64,000 nt of DNA, taken from the NCBI RefSeq assembly GCF_003664255.1, contig NZ_RCCV01000002.1, forward strand, positions 859,854-923,853, given 5' to 3'. Shown here piece after piece: positions 8,141-16,913 of the stretch. The stretch is from Micromonospora sp. M71_S20 (lineage in GTDB: Bacteria > Actinomycetota > Actinomycetes > Mycobacteriales > Micromonosporaceae). The notes beneath the pieces were generated by a model that was not told the DNA's origin, made no database searches, and saw only the letters and a program-made list of their open reading frames with translations. Every line of letters starts with the position of its first letter. Positions within the stretch are counted from its first letter, which is position 1. The position numbers were made by a program, and so were the translations under genes.

Positions 8141-8854
8141 GTGGAGATCCTGCTGCTGGTGACCGCGCGCGCAGGCGAACCATCCGCAGTGCTGCCGGCG
8201 CTCGACCTGCTGCCGCACTCGGTCCGCACCGCGCCACGCGACGTCCGCACCCTGGTCGCCGGCCCCAGTCCGGACGCGGTGCTGGTCGACGCCCGCTCCG
8301 AGCTGAGCGAGGCACGGGCGACCTGCCGGATGCTGCACGCCACCGGGCTCGGGGTGCCGCTGGTCGCGGTGGTCACCGAGGCCGGCCTGATCGCGCTCAA
8401 CGCCGACTGGGGCGTCGACGACGTCATCCTCGCCGCAGCCGGGCCGGCCGAGGTGGAGGCCCGGCTGCGGCTCGCCGTCGGGCGGCTGAGCAACGCCACC
8501 TCCGGGGCCGGCGGCTCGATCCGCGCCGGCGAGCTGACGATCGACCCCGACACCTACGCCGCGAAGCTCAAGGGCCGGCCGCTCGACCTCACCTACAAGG
8601 AGTTCGAGCTGCTGAAGTTCCTGGCCCAGCACCCGGGCCGGGTGTTCACCCGGGACCAGCTCCTGCGCGAGGTGTGGGGCTACGACTACTTCGGCGGCAC
8701 CCGCACCGTCGACGTGCACGTCCGGCGGCTGCGCGCCAAGCTCGGCTCCGAGTACGAGTCGATGATCGGCACGGTGCGGCAGGTGGGTTACAAGTTCGTC
8801 GTACCACCCTCACGGTCCCTGCCGGAGAGCGAGCACGTGCCCCTGCCGGTCTGA
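8141..8854 (+). CDS. glnR: GlnR, orphan OmpR-type nitrogen regulator
   Basis: 237 residues: an atypical receiver domain (about 1-115) that keeps an Asp in [11 protein letters not shown] but lacks the usual acidic pocket, then a winged helix (about 135-225) with [19 protein letters not shown] and [20 protein letters not shown]. This matches actinobacterial GlnR, which controls glutamine synthetase, ammonium and nitrate genes without a partner kinase. GTG 8135 is in frame, but GTG 8141 is preferred because GGAGGTGATC, a near-perfect anti-16S match, ends just before it. No kinase gene is adjacent. Its nearness to the pst genes parallels other actinobacteria. Confidence 0.9.
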   Translation: MEILLLVTARAGEPSAVLPALDLLPHSVRTAPRDVRTLVAGPSPDAVLVDARSELSEARATCRMLHATGLGVPLVAVVTEAGLIALNADWGVDDVILAAAGPAEVEARLRLAVGRLSNATSGAGGSIRAGELTIDPDTYAAKLKGRPLDLTYKEFELLKFLAQHPGRVFTRDQLLREVWGYDYFGGTRTVDVHVRRLRAKLGSEYESMIGTVRQVGYKFVVPPSRSLPESEHVPLPV

Positions 8855-8913
8855 CTTTCCCGTTCCTTCGCGGGCGGTTTCGCATATGCCCCTTTTGTGC
8901 AGCTCGTCGGTTC

Positions 8914-8919
8914 TATTCT
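8914..8919 (+). promoter_or_regulatory. Possible -10 for NodB deacetylase
   Basis: TATTCT in AT-richer DNA between glnR and the deacetylase, 35 nt before GTG 8955. No clear -35 is seen. Confidence 0.35.
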
Positions 8920-8954
8920 GACTGCCGGGTTTGCGACAAAAAGGGGGCGGCAGA

Positions 8955-9890
8955 GTGCGCATCGACCACGGGGGCGGCGGCGGATCGACACGAACGGGCC
9001 CACTGATCCGGGATCCCTCGGCCGCGCGCACCATCGGTCTCGTCACGCTGGTGGTCGCCGCGCTGCTCGGTTCCGCGTACGCCCTCGGGCGCAGCCTGGT
9101 CCCCGACCCGCCGACGTCCCGGTCCAGCGTGACCACCAGCGCCACCGGCCCGCACTACGCCGACCAGCCCCCCACGGAGGAGGCTCCGCGCCACACCCCG
9201 CAGGGTGAGCCGAGCACCAGCCCCGCGGAGGCCGGGCAGGACGGCGGCCCCAGCCCCGACGGCACGCCGTCGCCGGGACCGGCCGACGGGCCGTTCGGCA
9301 CGCAGACCACCAGCGGCACCTCGCTGGTCGCGCTGACCTTCGACGACGGGCCGGACCCGCTGTACACGCCGCAGGTGCTCGCCCTGCTCCGCGCGCACCA
9401 GGTGCGGGCCACCTTCTGCGTGGTCGGCGAGAACGCGCAGCGCCACCCGGACCTGATCCGGGCCATCGTGGCCGACGGGCACACCCTGTGCAACCACAGC
9501 TGGAACCACGACGTCAACCTCGGCCGGCGGTCGCCGGCCGCCATCCGGGCGGACCTGCTGCGCACCAGCGAGGCGATCCGGGCGGCGGTGCCCGACGTGC
9601 CGATCGCGTACTACCGGCAGCCCGGCGGCGCGTGGACTGGCCAGGTGGTGTCGGTGTCCCACGAGCTCGGCATGACGCCGCTGCACTGGACCGTGGACCC
9701 GGAGGACTGGGAGGTGCCGGGAGCCGGGCGGATCGCGGCGACGGTCGTGGCGGGCGTCGTACCCGGCTCGGTCGTGCTGCTGCACGACGCCGGCGGCGAC
9801 CGGCAGGGCACCGTGGACGCCCTGCACCGCATCCTGCCCGAGCTGACCAGCCGGTTCGAGGTGGAGGCGCTGCCCGACGGGGCGACGTGA
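8955..9890 (+). CDS. Membrane-anchored NodB-type polysaccharide deacetylase
   Basis: 311 residues from GTG 8955, with a GGGGG ribosome site 7-11 nt upstream. One signal-anchor helix (about 27-46), a Pro/Ser/Gly-rich linker (50-120), then a NodB domain with all motifs: TFDDGPD (128-134), HSWNH (181-185), RQPGG (221-225), DPEDW (248-252), and LLHD with His277. The two Asp and two His residues bind metal and act in catalysis. It should remove N- or O-acetyl groups from an extracellular polysaccharide or peptidoglycan; substrate unknown. It lies between glnR and mshD, without overlap. Confidence 0.88.
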   Translation: MRIDHGGGGGSTRTGPLIRDPSAARTIGLVTLVVAALLGSAYALGRSLVPDPPTSRSSVTTSATGPHYADQPPTEEAPRHTPQGEPSTSPAEAGQDGGPSPDGTPSPGPADGPFGTQTTSGTSLVALTFDDGPDPLYTPQVLALLRAHQVRATFCVVGENAQRHPDLIRAIVADGHTLCNHSWNHDVNLGRRSPAAIRADLLRTSEAIRAAVPDVPIAYYRQPGGAWTGQVVSVSHELGMTPLHWTVDPEDWEVPGAGRIAATVVAGVVPGSVVLLHDAGGDRQGTVDALHRILPELTSRFEVEALPDGAT

Positions 9891-9990
9891 GCCGGCCGGC
9901 GGACGGCCCGACCACGGGCGGCCCGGCGCGGGCGACCCCCGCACCGCCCCGGCGGCCGACGAGCGCGGCGGTGCCGGGGATCGACCGGAC

Positions 9991-9996
9991 TACGGT
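9991..9996 (+). promoter_or_regulatory. Leaderless -10 for mshD
   Basis: TACGGT, 6 nt before ATG 10003. Confidence 0.55.
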
Positions 9997-10002
9997 GACG
10001 TC

Positions 10003-10929
10003 ATGAGCAACCCCGAAGCGAGCAGCGCCCGGGTGACCCGGGCCGACCGCCTCAGCCCCACGGAGATCGCCGACGTGACGACCCTCGCACGGGTCGCCGG
10101 CGACGCGGACGGGGCCGACCCGTTCGACGAGCACGTCCTGCTCCGGCTGCGCGACCCGGACGCGCCCGCGGTGCACCTGACCACCCGGGCGGACGACGGC
10201 ACACTGACCGGGTACGCGCACCTGGACACCACCGACCCCGGCGCGGGGATCGGGGTGGAACTGGTGGTGCACCCGGCGTACCGGCGGCGCGGGACGGGCC
10301 GGGCGCTGGCCCGGGGCGTCCTGGCGGCGGCCGACGGCCCGCTGCGGGTCTGGGCGCACGGCGACCACCCCTCGGCCGCCGCGCTCGGCGTCGACCTGGG
10401 CCTGCGCCGGGCCCGGGTGCTCTGGCAGCTGCGCCGGCCGCTGACCGCCCCGATCCCCGACCATCCGTTGCCGGACGGGGTGACGCTGCGCGCGTTCCGG
10501 CCCGGCGCCGACGACGAGGAGTGGCTGGCGCTCAACGCGCGGGCCTTCGCCGAGCACCCGGAACAGGGTCGCTGGTCTCCCGCCGACCTGCGGGTACGCC
10601 TCGCCGAGCCGTGGTTCGACCCGGAGGGCTTCCTGCTCGCCGTCGACGACTCCACCGGTCGGCTGCTCGGCTTCCACTGGACGAAGGTCCACGAGCGACC
10701 CGGCTCGGCCCGGATCGGCGAGGTCTACGTCCTCGGCGTGGACCCGTCGGCCCACCGCGGCGGGCTGGGCCGGGCGTTGACCGCGGCCGGCCTGGCGTAC
10801 CTGCGGGACCGGCGGGACCTGGATCGGGTCATGCTCTACGTCGACGAGTCGAACGCCGCCGCGGTGGCGCTCTACGAGCGGCTCGGCTTCGCCCGCTGGT
10901 CGGCGCACGTCAACTACCAGTCGGCCTGA
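10003..10929 (+). CDS. mshD: Mycothiol synthase (MshD)
   Basis: 308 residues with two GNAT domains. The N-terminal one (VELVVHPAYRRRGTGRALARG, about 82-105) and the C-terminal one (GEVYVLGVDPSAHRGGLGRAL, about 240-262) both carry R/Q-x-x-G-x-G/A acetyl-CoA loops. Ending DESNAAAVALYERLGFARWSAHVNYQ is typical of MshD, which acetylates Cys-GlcN-Ins in the last step of mycothiol synthesis. Leaderless start at ATG 10003. A strong terminator follows at once, so it is monocistronic. Conserved neighbourhood with glnR and pst supports the assignment. Confidence 0.9.
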   Translation: MSNPEASSARVTRADRLSPTEIADVTTLARVAGDADGADPFDEHVLLRLRDPDAPAVHLTTRADDGTLTGYAHLDTTDPGAGIGVELVVHPAYRRRGTGRALARGVLAAADGPLRVWAHGDHPSAAALGVDLGLRRARVLWQLRRPLTAPIPDHPLPDGVTLRAFRPGADDEEWLALNARAFAEHPEQGRWSPADLRVRLAEPWFDPEGFLLAVDDSTGRLLGFHWTKVHERPGSARIGEVYVLGVDPSAHRGGLGRALTAAGLAYLRDRRDLDRVMLYVDESNAAAVALYERLGFARWSAHVNYQSA

Positions 10930-10934
10930 CGTCG

Positions 10935-10972
10935 GCGCGGGCCCGGGTCGCGACGACGACCCGGGCCCGCGC
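10935..10972 (+). terminator. Strong hairpin after mshD
   Basis: A perfect 16-bp stem (10935-10950 with 10957-10972, starting GCGCGGGCCC) and a 6-nt loop, 6 nt past the mshD stop. It insulates mshD from the pst operon. Confidence 0.8.
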
Positions 10973-11028
10973 TGCCCGACCGCTGCCTGACCCGGGAAAA
11001 TCCCCATACTTCCGACAGCGGCACCCGG

Positions 11029-11105
11029 GTTCACTTAACGGACAACTCACCCTCAGCGAGCGGTCACCTGCCCTGCCGCACCTGTTCACTCCACGTTCAC
11101 TTCCG
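11029..11105 (+). promoter_or_regulatory. PHO-box array upstream of pstS (PhoP operator)
   Basis: Direct repeats in exact 11-bp register start at 11029 (GTTCACTTAAC), 11040 (GGACAACTCAC), 11062 (GGTCACCTGCC), 11084 (GTTCACTCCAC) and 11095 (GTTCACTTCCG), with weaker units at 11051 and 11073. This matches the actinobacterial PhoP consensus GTTCACC-type 11-mer. Candidate -10 elements follow (TACCTG at 11120, TAACTT at 11133). Confidence 0.85.
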
Positions 11106-11214
11106 ACCGGCGAACCGGCTACCTGGCGCTCCTAACTTTTGGGTCAGCCGGTGAGCGCCGGTACCCCGGGCCCAAATCCGGGGGCGAAGTCAGACGTGAA
11201 GGGAAACCTCTCAG

Positions 11215-12318
11215 GTGAAGCTCCAGCGGCACGGCACCCTCGCCTGCCTCGCTCTTACCGCGACGCTCGCTCTCAGCGCATGCGGCTCGGACAACAACGA
11301 GCCCGCGAGCAGCGCCTCCGCCTCCGGGTCGGCCGCCGCCGACTGCGCCACCGGCACGCTGAACGCCCAGGGCTCGTCGGCGCAGAAGAACGCGATGGAC
11401 GAGTGGATCAAGGCGTACCAGCAGAAGTGCTCCGGAGCTAAGATCAACTACGAGCCCTCCGGCTCGGGCGCCGGCATCCAGGCCTTCATCGCCGGCACCG
11501 CCGACTTCGCCGGCTCGGACTCCGCCCTCAAGGAGGAGGAGCAGCCGCAGGCCAACGCCAAGTGCGTCGGCGGCGCCGCGATCAACCTGCCGATGGTGAT
11601 CGGCCCGGTCGCCATCGCCTACAACGTCAGCGGCGTGGACAACCTCCAGCTCAAGCCGGCCACCCTGGCGAAGATCTTCGCCGGCAAGGTGACCAAGTGG
11701 GACGACCCGGCGATCAAGGCCGACAACCCGGACGCCAAGCTGCCGTCGACCACCATCAACGCGGTGCACCGCTCGGACTCCTCCGGCACCACCGACAACT
11801 TCACGGACTTCCTCACCAAGACCGCCGCGGCCGACTGGACCTTCGGCAAGGCCAAGGAGTGGAAGGCCCCGGGCGGCACCGGCGCGGCGAAGTCCGACGG
11901 CGTGGCCAGCGCGATCAAGGGCCAGGACGGCACCATCGGCTACGTCGAGTGGTCGTACGCCGAGAACGGCGGCCTGAAGACCGCGAAGGTCGGCAACGGC
12001 GCGGGCGAGTTCGCCGAGCTGACCGCCGAGTCGGCCGGTAAGACCATCGCCGGCGCCGAGGTGGTCGGCCAGGGCGACGACCTCAAGATGAAGATCGACT
12101 ACAACACCAAGGAGGCCGGGGCCTACCCGATCGTCCTGGTGACCTACGAGATCGTCTGCACCAAGGGCCTCGCCGCCGACAAGCTCCCGCTGGTCAAGGG
12201 CTTCCTCGGCCACGCCGCGAGCACCGCGGGCCAGGCCGACCTGACCGAGCTGGGCTACGCCCCGCTGCCCGAGACGGTCCGCGCCAAGGTCGAGGCCGCG
12301 GTCAAGAACCTCGCCTGA
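11215..12318 (+). CDS. pstS: Phosphate-binding lipoprotein PstS
   Basis: 367 residues from GTG 11215 (AAGGGA upstream). Lipoprotein signal with lipobox LSAC, Cys23. Mature part has PstS phosphate-binding motifs: GSSAQKNAMDEWI, GSGAGIQAFIAGTADFAGSD and HRSDSSGTTDNFTDFL, whose Ser, Asp and Arg residues contact phosphate. It captures phosphate outside the membrane for PstCAB. First gene of pstSCAB; 51 nt to pstC. PHO boxes upstream imply induction by PhoP under phosphate limitation. Confidence 0.95.
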   Translation: MKLQRHGTLACLALTATLALSACGSDNNEPASSASASGSAAADCATGTLNAQGSSAQKNAMDEWIKAYQQKCSGAKINYEPSGSGAGIQAFIAGTADFAGSDSALKEEEQPQANAKCVGGAAINLPMVIGPVAIAYNVSGVDNLQLKPATLAKIFAGKVTKWDDPAIKADNPDAKLPSTTINAVHRSDSSGTTDNFTDFLTKTAAADWTFGKAKEWKAPGGTGAAKSDGVASAIKGQDGTIGYVEWSYAENGGLKTAKVGNGAGEFAELTAESAGKTIAGAEVVGQGDDLKMKIDYNTKEAGAYPIVLVTYEIVCTKGLAADKLPLVKGFLGHAASTAGQADLTELGYAPLPETVRAKVEAAVKNLA

Positions 12319-12369
12319 GCCGCCGCACCGACACCCACACCACCACCTCAACCCGAAGCGAGCGAGCAG

Positions 12370-13461
12370 ATGGGTGAAACCCCTCACCGCTCGGCCCACG
12401 CCGGCACCGGCGGGACGCGCGTGACCGAAGGTCACGACCGGCCCGCCGGTGCCTCGGCGCGTCCGGCCGAGGCACCAGTCAGCACCCGTACGCCGGGCGG
12501 AGCCGGCCTGGGCGGCGGCGGCGCGCTGCCCCGGGCCCGGGCGTTCGGCGCCGAACGGGCCTTCCGCGCCCTCACCCTCGCCGCCGGCACCGCCGTCCTG
12601 GTCGTCATCGCGGCGATCGCGGTCTTCCTCGTCGCCAAGGCGGTGCCGGCGCTACGGGCCAACACCGAGAGCTTCTGGAGCTTCGAGGGCTGGTTCCCGA
12701 ACGACGCGGAGCCGAAGTTCGGCATCGGGGCGCTCGCCTTCGGCACCGTGCTCAGCTCCGCGCTGGCCCTGCTCATCGCGGTGCCGGTGGCCCTGGGCAT
12801 CGCGCTCTACCTGTCCCACTACGCGCCGCGCCGGCTCGGCACCACGCTGGGCTTCCTGATCGACCTGCTGGCCGCGGTGCCCAGCGTGGTCTTCGGCCTC
12901 TGGGGCCGCGACGTCTTCATCAACCCGGTGCGGGACTTCTCCGCCTGGCTGAACACGTACTTCGGTTGGATCCCGATCTTCGGCGGCGACGGCCCGTTCG
13001 GGAAGTCCATCATGCTGGGCGCGCTGGTCCTGGCGATCATGGTGCTGCCGATCATCACCTCGCTCTCCCGCGAGGTGTTCACGCAGACCCCGACCGCCAA
13101 CGAGGAGGCGGCCCTCGCCCTCGGCGCCACCCGCTGGGAGATGATCCGCACCGCGGTGCTGCCGTACGGCCGCCCCGGCATCGTCGCCGCGGTGATGCTC
13201 GGCCTGGGCCGGGCGCTCGGCGAGACCATCGCCCTGGCGATGACCCTCGGCATCACCTTCAACATCTCGTTCAACCTCATCGAGAGCGGCGGCAACACCA
13301 TCGCCGCCAACATCGCCAACACGTTCGGCGAGGCGAACGACACGGGACGGGGCGCGCTGATCGCCTCGGGCCTCGTGCTCTTCGCCATCACGCTGATCGT
13401 CAACATCACGGCGCGGGCGATCATCCACCGCCGCCGGGAGTTCACGGAGTCGGCCGCATGA
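12370..13461 (+). CDS. pstC: Phosphate ABC permease PstC
   Basis: 363 residues. A Pro/Ala-rich cytoplasmic N-terminus of about 60 residues is longer than in E. coli. Six hydrophobic helices follow, with the binding-protein-dependent permease EAA loop NEEAALALGATRWEMIRTAVLP (about 240-260) that docks the ATPase PstB. DLLAAVPSVVFGLWG is typical of PstC. Internal start codons (GTG 12421, for example) are possible because the first residues are poorly conserved in type. Confidence 0.93.
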   Translation: MGETPHRSAHAGTGGTRVTEGHDRPAGASARPAEAPVSTRTPGGAGLGGGGALPRARAFGAERAFRALTLAAGTAVLVVIAAIAVFLVAKAVPALRANTESFWSFEGWFPNDAEPKFGIGALAFGTVLSSALALLIAVPVALGIALYLSHYAPRRLGTTLGFLIDLLAAVPSVVFGLWGRDVFINPVRDFSAWLNTYFGWIPIFGGDGPFGKSIMLGALVLAIMVLPIITSLSREVFTQTPTANEEAALALGATRWEMIRTAVLPYGRPGIVAAVMLGLGRALGETIALAMTLGITFNISFNLIESGGNTIAANIANTFGEANDTGRGALIASGLVLFAITLIVNITARAIIHRRREFTESAA

Positions 13462-13462
13462 G

Positions 13463-13531
13463 CGAGCGTCAGCGAGCGAATCATCGTCACAGTGCGTCGC
13501 ATGGCGCCACGAAGCGGAGCGGAGTGGCGGC
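13463..13531. repeat. GAGCGAGCG-type junction repeat between pstC and pstA
   Basis: Contains GAGCGAGCGTCAGCGAGCG followed by GAAGCGGAGCGGAGTGGCGG. Direct repeats of GCGAGCG and GCGGAGCGGAG fill the spacer; the last part also supplies the pstA ribosome site (GGAG). A related but weaker stretch is at 417-466. Confidence 0.45.
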
Positions 13532-14620
13532 ATGACAACCACCGTCACGTCGCACCGCACCCGTCCGCCGGCCCAGCCGCCCACGCTGCGGGCCCGGCGC
13601 CTGCCGAGGTACGCCGCGCCGGCCATCGGGGCAGCCGCCCTGCTGGTCGCCGCCGCGTTCGTGTACGGCACCGGCACCGGCGGCCCGGTGCTGGTCGTGG
13701 TGGTCGCCGCGCTGCTCTACCTGGCCGGCCTGTTCGCCGCCGCCAACAGGGTGGAGGGGCGGCGGTCGGCCCGCAACCGCACCTGGAGCGCGCTGATCCA
13801 CTCCGCGTTCGTGCTGGCCGTCCTGCCGCTGGCCTCGGTGGTCTGGACGCTGGTCAGCAAGGGCGCCGAGCGGCTGGACGCCGACTTCTTCCTCACCTCG
13901 ATGAACAACATCGGCGCGCGGGACCCGAACGGCGGCGCGTACCACGCGATCGTCGGCACGCTCCAGCAGGTCGGCATCGCCGCCCTGATCACCGTCCCGC
14001 TCGGCATCCTCTGCGCGATCTACATCGTCGAGTACGGCCGGGGCCGGTTCGCCGCCGCGATCCGCTTCTTCGTCGACGTGATGACGGGCATCCCGTCGAT
14101 CGTCGCCGGCCTGTTCGTGCTGGCGTTCTGGGTGCTGATCGTCTCGCCGTGGTTCAACGACGGGCGGCCCAGCTTCTCCGGCTTCGCCGCCGCGCTCGCG
14201 CTGAGCGTGCTGATGCTGCCCACCGTGGTCCGCTCCACCGAGGAGATGCTGCGTCTCGTCCCGGCGCCGCTGCGCGAGGGGGCGTACGCCCTCGGCGTGC
14301 CGAAGTGGAAGACCATCCTGCGGGTCGTACTGCCGACCGCCCTGCCGGGCATCGTCACCGGCGTCATGCTCGCCATCGCCCGCGCGGCCGGCGAGACCGC
14401 CCCGGTGCTGCTCGTCGCCGGCGGCGGCGCGGCGATCAACTTCAACCCGTTCGAGAACAACCAGTCGTCGCTGGCCCTCTTCGTCTACCAGCAGGCCGGC
14501 GACGCGTCCCGGTACGCGCCGGCGCGGGCGTGGACGGCGGCACTCACCCTGGTCGCCCTCGTGCTGATCCTGACCGTCGCGGCGAAGCTGCTGGCCCGTC
14601 GCAACCGGCTCGGCCGATGA
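13532..14620 (+). CDS. pstA: Phosphate ABC permease PstA
   Basis: 362 residues, polytopic. After a basic N-terminus come two helices (about 25-65) that are extra to the six-helix core, then the core with the permease loop [23 protein letters not shown] (about 245-267) for PstB docking. [20 protein letters not shown] is diagnostic of PstA. ATG 13532 has GGAG about 8 nt upstream; 70 nt from pstC and 20 nt before pstB. Confidence 0.93.
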   Translation: MTTTVTSHRTRPPAQPPTLRARRLPRYAAPAIGAAALLVAAAFVYGTGTGGPVLVVVVAALLYLAGLFAAANRVEGRRSARNRTWSALIHSAFVLAVLPLASVVWTLVSKGAERLDADFFLTSMNNIGARDPNGGAYHAIVGTLQQVGIAALITVPLGILCAIYIVEYGRGRFAAAIRFFVDVMTGIPSIVAGLFVLAFWVLIVSPWFNDGRPSFSGFAAALALSVLMLPTVVRSTEEMLRLVPAPLREGAYALGVPKWKTILRVVLPTALPGIVTGVMLAIARAAGETAPVLLVAGGGAAINFNPFENNQSSLALFVYQQAGDASRYAPARAWTAALTLVALVLILTVAAKLLARRNRLGR

Positions 14621-14640
14621 ACCCCGGAGGTACCACCACC

Positions 14641-15417
14641 ATGGCCAAGCGCATCGAAGCCTCGAACGTCACCGCCTACTACGGCGCCTTCAAGGCGATC
14701 GAGAACATCAACCTGACGGTCGAGCCGAAGACGGTGACCGCCCTGATCGGCCCGTCCGGCTGCGGCAAGTCCACCTTCCTGCGGTCGATCAACCGGATGC
14801 ACGAGGTGCTCCCCGGCGCCCGGGTCGAGGGCAGCCTCACCATCGACGACCAGGACATCTACGACCGGGACGTGGACGTCACCGCCGTTCGGCGCATGAT
14901 CGGCATGGTCTTCCAGCGGCCGAACCCGTTCCCCACCATGAGCATCTTCGAGAACGTGGTGGCCGGGCTGCGGCTCAACGGCGTACGCAGGAAGTCGATC
15001 CTGGAGGAGGCGGCCGAGCGGGCGCTCCGCTCGGCCAACCTCTGGGACGAGGTGAAGGACCGGCTGGGCAAGCCCGGCGCCGGTCTCTCCGGCGGTCAGC
15101 AGCAGCGGCTCTGCATCGCCCGGACCATCGCCGTCGAGCCGCAGGTGGTGCTGATGGACGAGCCCTGCTCGGCGCTCGACCCGATCTCCACGCTGGCCAT
15201 CGAGGACCTGATGTTCCAGCTCAAGGACAAGTTCACCATCATCATCGTCACGCACAACATGCAGCAGGCCGCCCGCGTCTCGGACCGGACCGCATTCTTC
15301 TCGATCGAGAAGACCGGCGACCCGGGCCGCCTCATCGAGTACGACAACACGCAGAAGATCTTCAGCAACCCCGGCGTGAAGAAGACCGAGGACTACATCA
15401 CCGGCCGCTTCGGCTGA
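14641..15417 (+). CDS. pstB: Phosphate ABC ATPase PstB
   Basis: 258 residues, standard PstB length. Walker [10 protein letters not shown] (37-45), Q-loop [16 protein letters not shown] (91-106), signature LSGGQQQR (149-156), Walker B VVLMDEP (169-175) and the H-loop in [17 protein letters not shown] after the Q-loop is typical of PstB. It powers phosphate import through PstCA. GGAGG lies about 11 nt before ATG 14641. Last gene of the operon; a hairpin follows. Confidence 0.95.
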   Translation: MAKRIEASNVTAYYGAFKAIENINLTVEPKTVTALIGPSGCGKSTFLRSINRMHEVLPGARVEGSLTIDDQDIYDRDVDVTAVRRMIGMVFQRPNPFPTMSIFENVVAGLRLNGVRRKSILEEAAERALRSANLWDEVKDRLGKPGAGLSGGQQQRLCIARTIAVEPQVVLMDEPCSALDPISTLAIEDLMFQLKDKFTIIIVTHNMQQAARVSDRTAFFSIEKTGDPGRLIEYDNTQKIFSNPGVKKTEDYITGRFG

Positions 15418-15430
15418 GCCGCGAGGCGGT

Positions 15431-15466
15431 GGCCCCTTCTCCCGCTCTCCCTGCGGGGAAGGGGCC
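15431..15466 (+). terminator. Terminator of pstSCAB
   Basis: GGCCCCTTC (15431-15439) with its complement ending at 15466 (GAAGGGGCC), plus inner CCC/GGG pairs. It begins 14 nt past the pstB stop. Confidence 0.7.
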
Positions 15467-15560
15467 TTCCCTTCCCCGCCCCCGGGCCGTGGCAACCCGG
15501 CAGCGCCCCAGGATCTGCTCTAGAGTCGGGAAACGCCTACGGTCGATGCGGAGGACGGGC

Positions 15561-15974
15561 ATGTCCGAATACCCCCGGTTGCTGCACACCGTGCTCGACA
15601 GCACGAACCCGCGAGAGCTTGCCGAGTTCTACCGGCAGCTGCTCGGGCTGCGGTACCGGCCCGGTGACGAACCACCGACGGACGGGACTGCCGACGACCG
15701 GGACTGGCTCGTGCTCACGGACTCCGACGGAGCGGCCAAGCTCGCCTTCCAACTTGTCGACCGCCTGCCCCGGACCACCTGGCCCCGGCACGACGTGCCG
15801 ATGCAGTTGCACCTCGACTTCACGGTCTCGAACGCGTCCGAGCTGGAGAGGCAGCGTGCGCGGGCGGAGGCCCTGGGCGCGGAGCTTCTGTTCGACCGGA
15901 CCGACGACCCCGACGAGCCGTTGTACGTGTTCGCGGACCGGTCCGGTCACCCGTTCTGCATCTTCGTGGCCTGA
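15561..15974 (+). CDS. VOC-superfamily (glyoxalase-like) protein
   Basis: 137 residues from ATG 15561, with GGAGG 6-7 nt upstream. One VOC module pair: LLHTVLDSTNPRELAEFYRQLLGLRY at the start and LYVFADRSGHPFCIFVA at the end, the two beta-alpha-beta-beta-beta halves of a glyoxalase_6-type fold. Such proteins bind metal and act as dioxygenases, isomerases or resistance proteins; substrate unknown. The ORF is open further upstream into the pst terminator, but that part is clearly non-coding. Monocistronic. Confidence 0.75.
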   Translation: MSEYPRLLHTVLDSTNPRELAEFYRQLLGLRYRPGDEPPTDGTADDRDWLVLTDSDGAAKLAFQLVDRLPRTTWPRHDVPMQLHLDFTVSNASELERQRARAEALGAELLFDRTDDPDEPLYVFADRSGHPFCIFVA

Positions 15975-16008
15975 GCCGGGCCGGCCTCCGCGCACGAGGC
16001 GACCACAG

Positions 16009-16842
16009 TCAGCCCAGCACGAACCGGGGCTCGCCGGTCTCGGGCACGTCGAGGCGGGGCGTGACCGGGGTTGCCGCGTCCCGGGTCGCCGCCGCGCGCG
16101 CGACGCCGGGCAGGTCGCCGCCGGCCGCCACCTGGGCCAGGCTCACCAGGGTGGGCGGGAGCATGGTCAGCTCGCCGGCCTCCGCCCGGGCCAGGGCGTC
16201 CGCCGGGCGGACCCACAGGGTGTGGTCGGCCTCCCCGGAGACGTCACGGGTCCGCTGCCCCTCCGGCAGCAGGGCCACGAAGAAGTACGTGTCGAAGCGG
16301 CGCGGTTCGAACTCCGGCGTGATCCACCGGCTCCACGGCAGCAGCAGGTCCGACCGGAGGGTGAGCCCGCGCCGGGCGAGCAGGTCCGCGAAGCCGCCCC
16401 GGCGCTGCTCCAGCGCCACCCGGTCGGCCTCCCAGTCGTCACCGCTCACGTCGCCGACCACGGTCTGTGCGTCGGGGCCGGCGAGCAGGACCCCGGCCTC
16501 CTCGAAGACCTCCCGGGCGGCGGCGCAGACGACCGCCTGCGCGGCCTCGGGGGTCAGCCCCAGCCGCTCACCCCACCCGGCCGGCGTCGGGCCGGCCCAG
16601 TCCAGGTGCGCCTGCGAGTCCGAGGGGTCGACCCCGCCGCCGGGGAAGGCGTACATCCCGCCGAAGGCCATCGCGGCGACCCGCCGGATCAGGTACACCT
16701 CGAAGTCGTCGCCGGCGGGGCGGAGCAGCAGCACGGTGGCCGCGACCCGGGGCGCCGCCGGGGTGCCGCCCTCGGCGCGGAAGCGGCGGGCGTGCGCCAC
16801 GAGCGCCGGGGGTGCGGGGAAGCCGTCGGCGTCGATCGTCAT
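16009..16842 (-). CDS. NUDIX hydrolase, NUDT19-like
   Basis: 277 residues. MYAFPGGGVDPSD (about 63-75) begins the Nudix region, and REVFEEAGVLL (about 113-123) holds the catalytic REUxEExGU. The two halves are split by an insertion of about 35 residues, as in the NUDT19/RP2 subgroup, which hydrolyses CoA derivatives. C-terminal RWITPEFEPRRFDTYFFVALLPEGQ also fits that subgroup. Cytosolic. Divergent from the oxidoreductase at 16914 with 71 nt between start codons. Confidence 0.82.
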   Translation of the reverse strand: MTIDADGFPAPPALVAHARRFRAEGGTPAAPRVAATVLLLRPAGDDFEVYLIRRVAAMAFGGMYAFPGGGVDPSDSQAHLDWAGPTPAGWGERLGLTPEAAQAVVCAAAREVFEEAGVLLAGPDAQTVVGDVSGDDWEADRVALEQRRGGFADLLARRGLTLRSDLLLPWSRWITPEFEPRRFDTYFFVALLPEGQRTRDVSGEADHTLWVRPADALARAEAGELTMLPPTLVSLAQVAAGGDLPGVARAAATRDAATPVTPRLDVPETGEPRFVLG

Positions 16843-16900
16843 GCGCCGAGCCTAGTTCCCGACGGGTGGATCGCCCCCGCCGCCGTCGGGTGATCTTCGC

Positions 16901-16906
16901 TAGCGT
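16901..16906 (+). promoter_or_regulatory. Leaderless -10 for Gfo/Idh/MocA gene
   Basis: TAGCGT, 7 nt before ATG 16914. Confidence 0.55.
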
Positions 16907-16913
16907 GGCCGGC

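Noticed and set aside
16009..16842. NUDIX gene as MutT or an ADP-ribose pyrophosphatase
   Set aside because: The Nudix box is split by a 35-residue insertion, which fits the NUDT19-like subgroup better.
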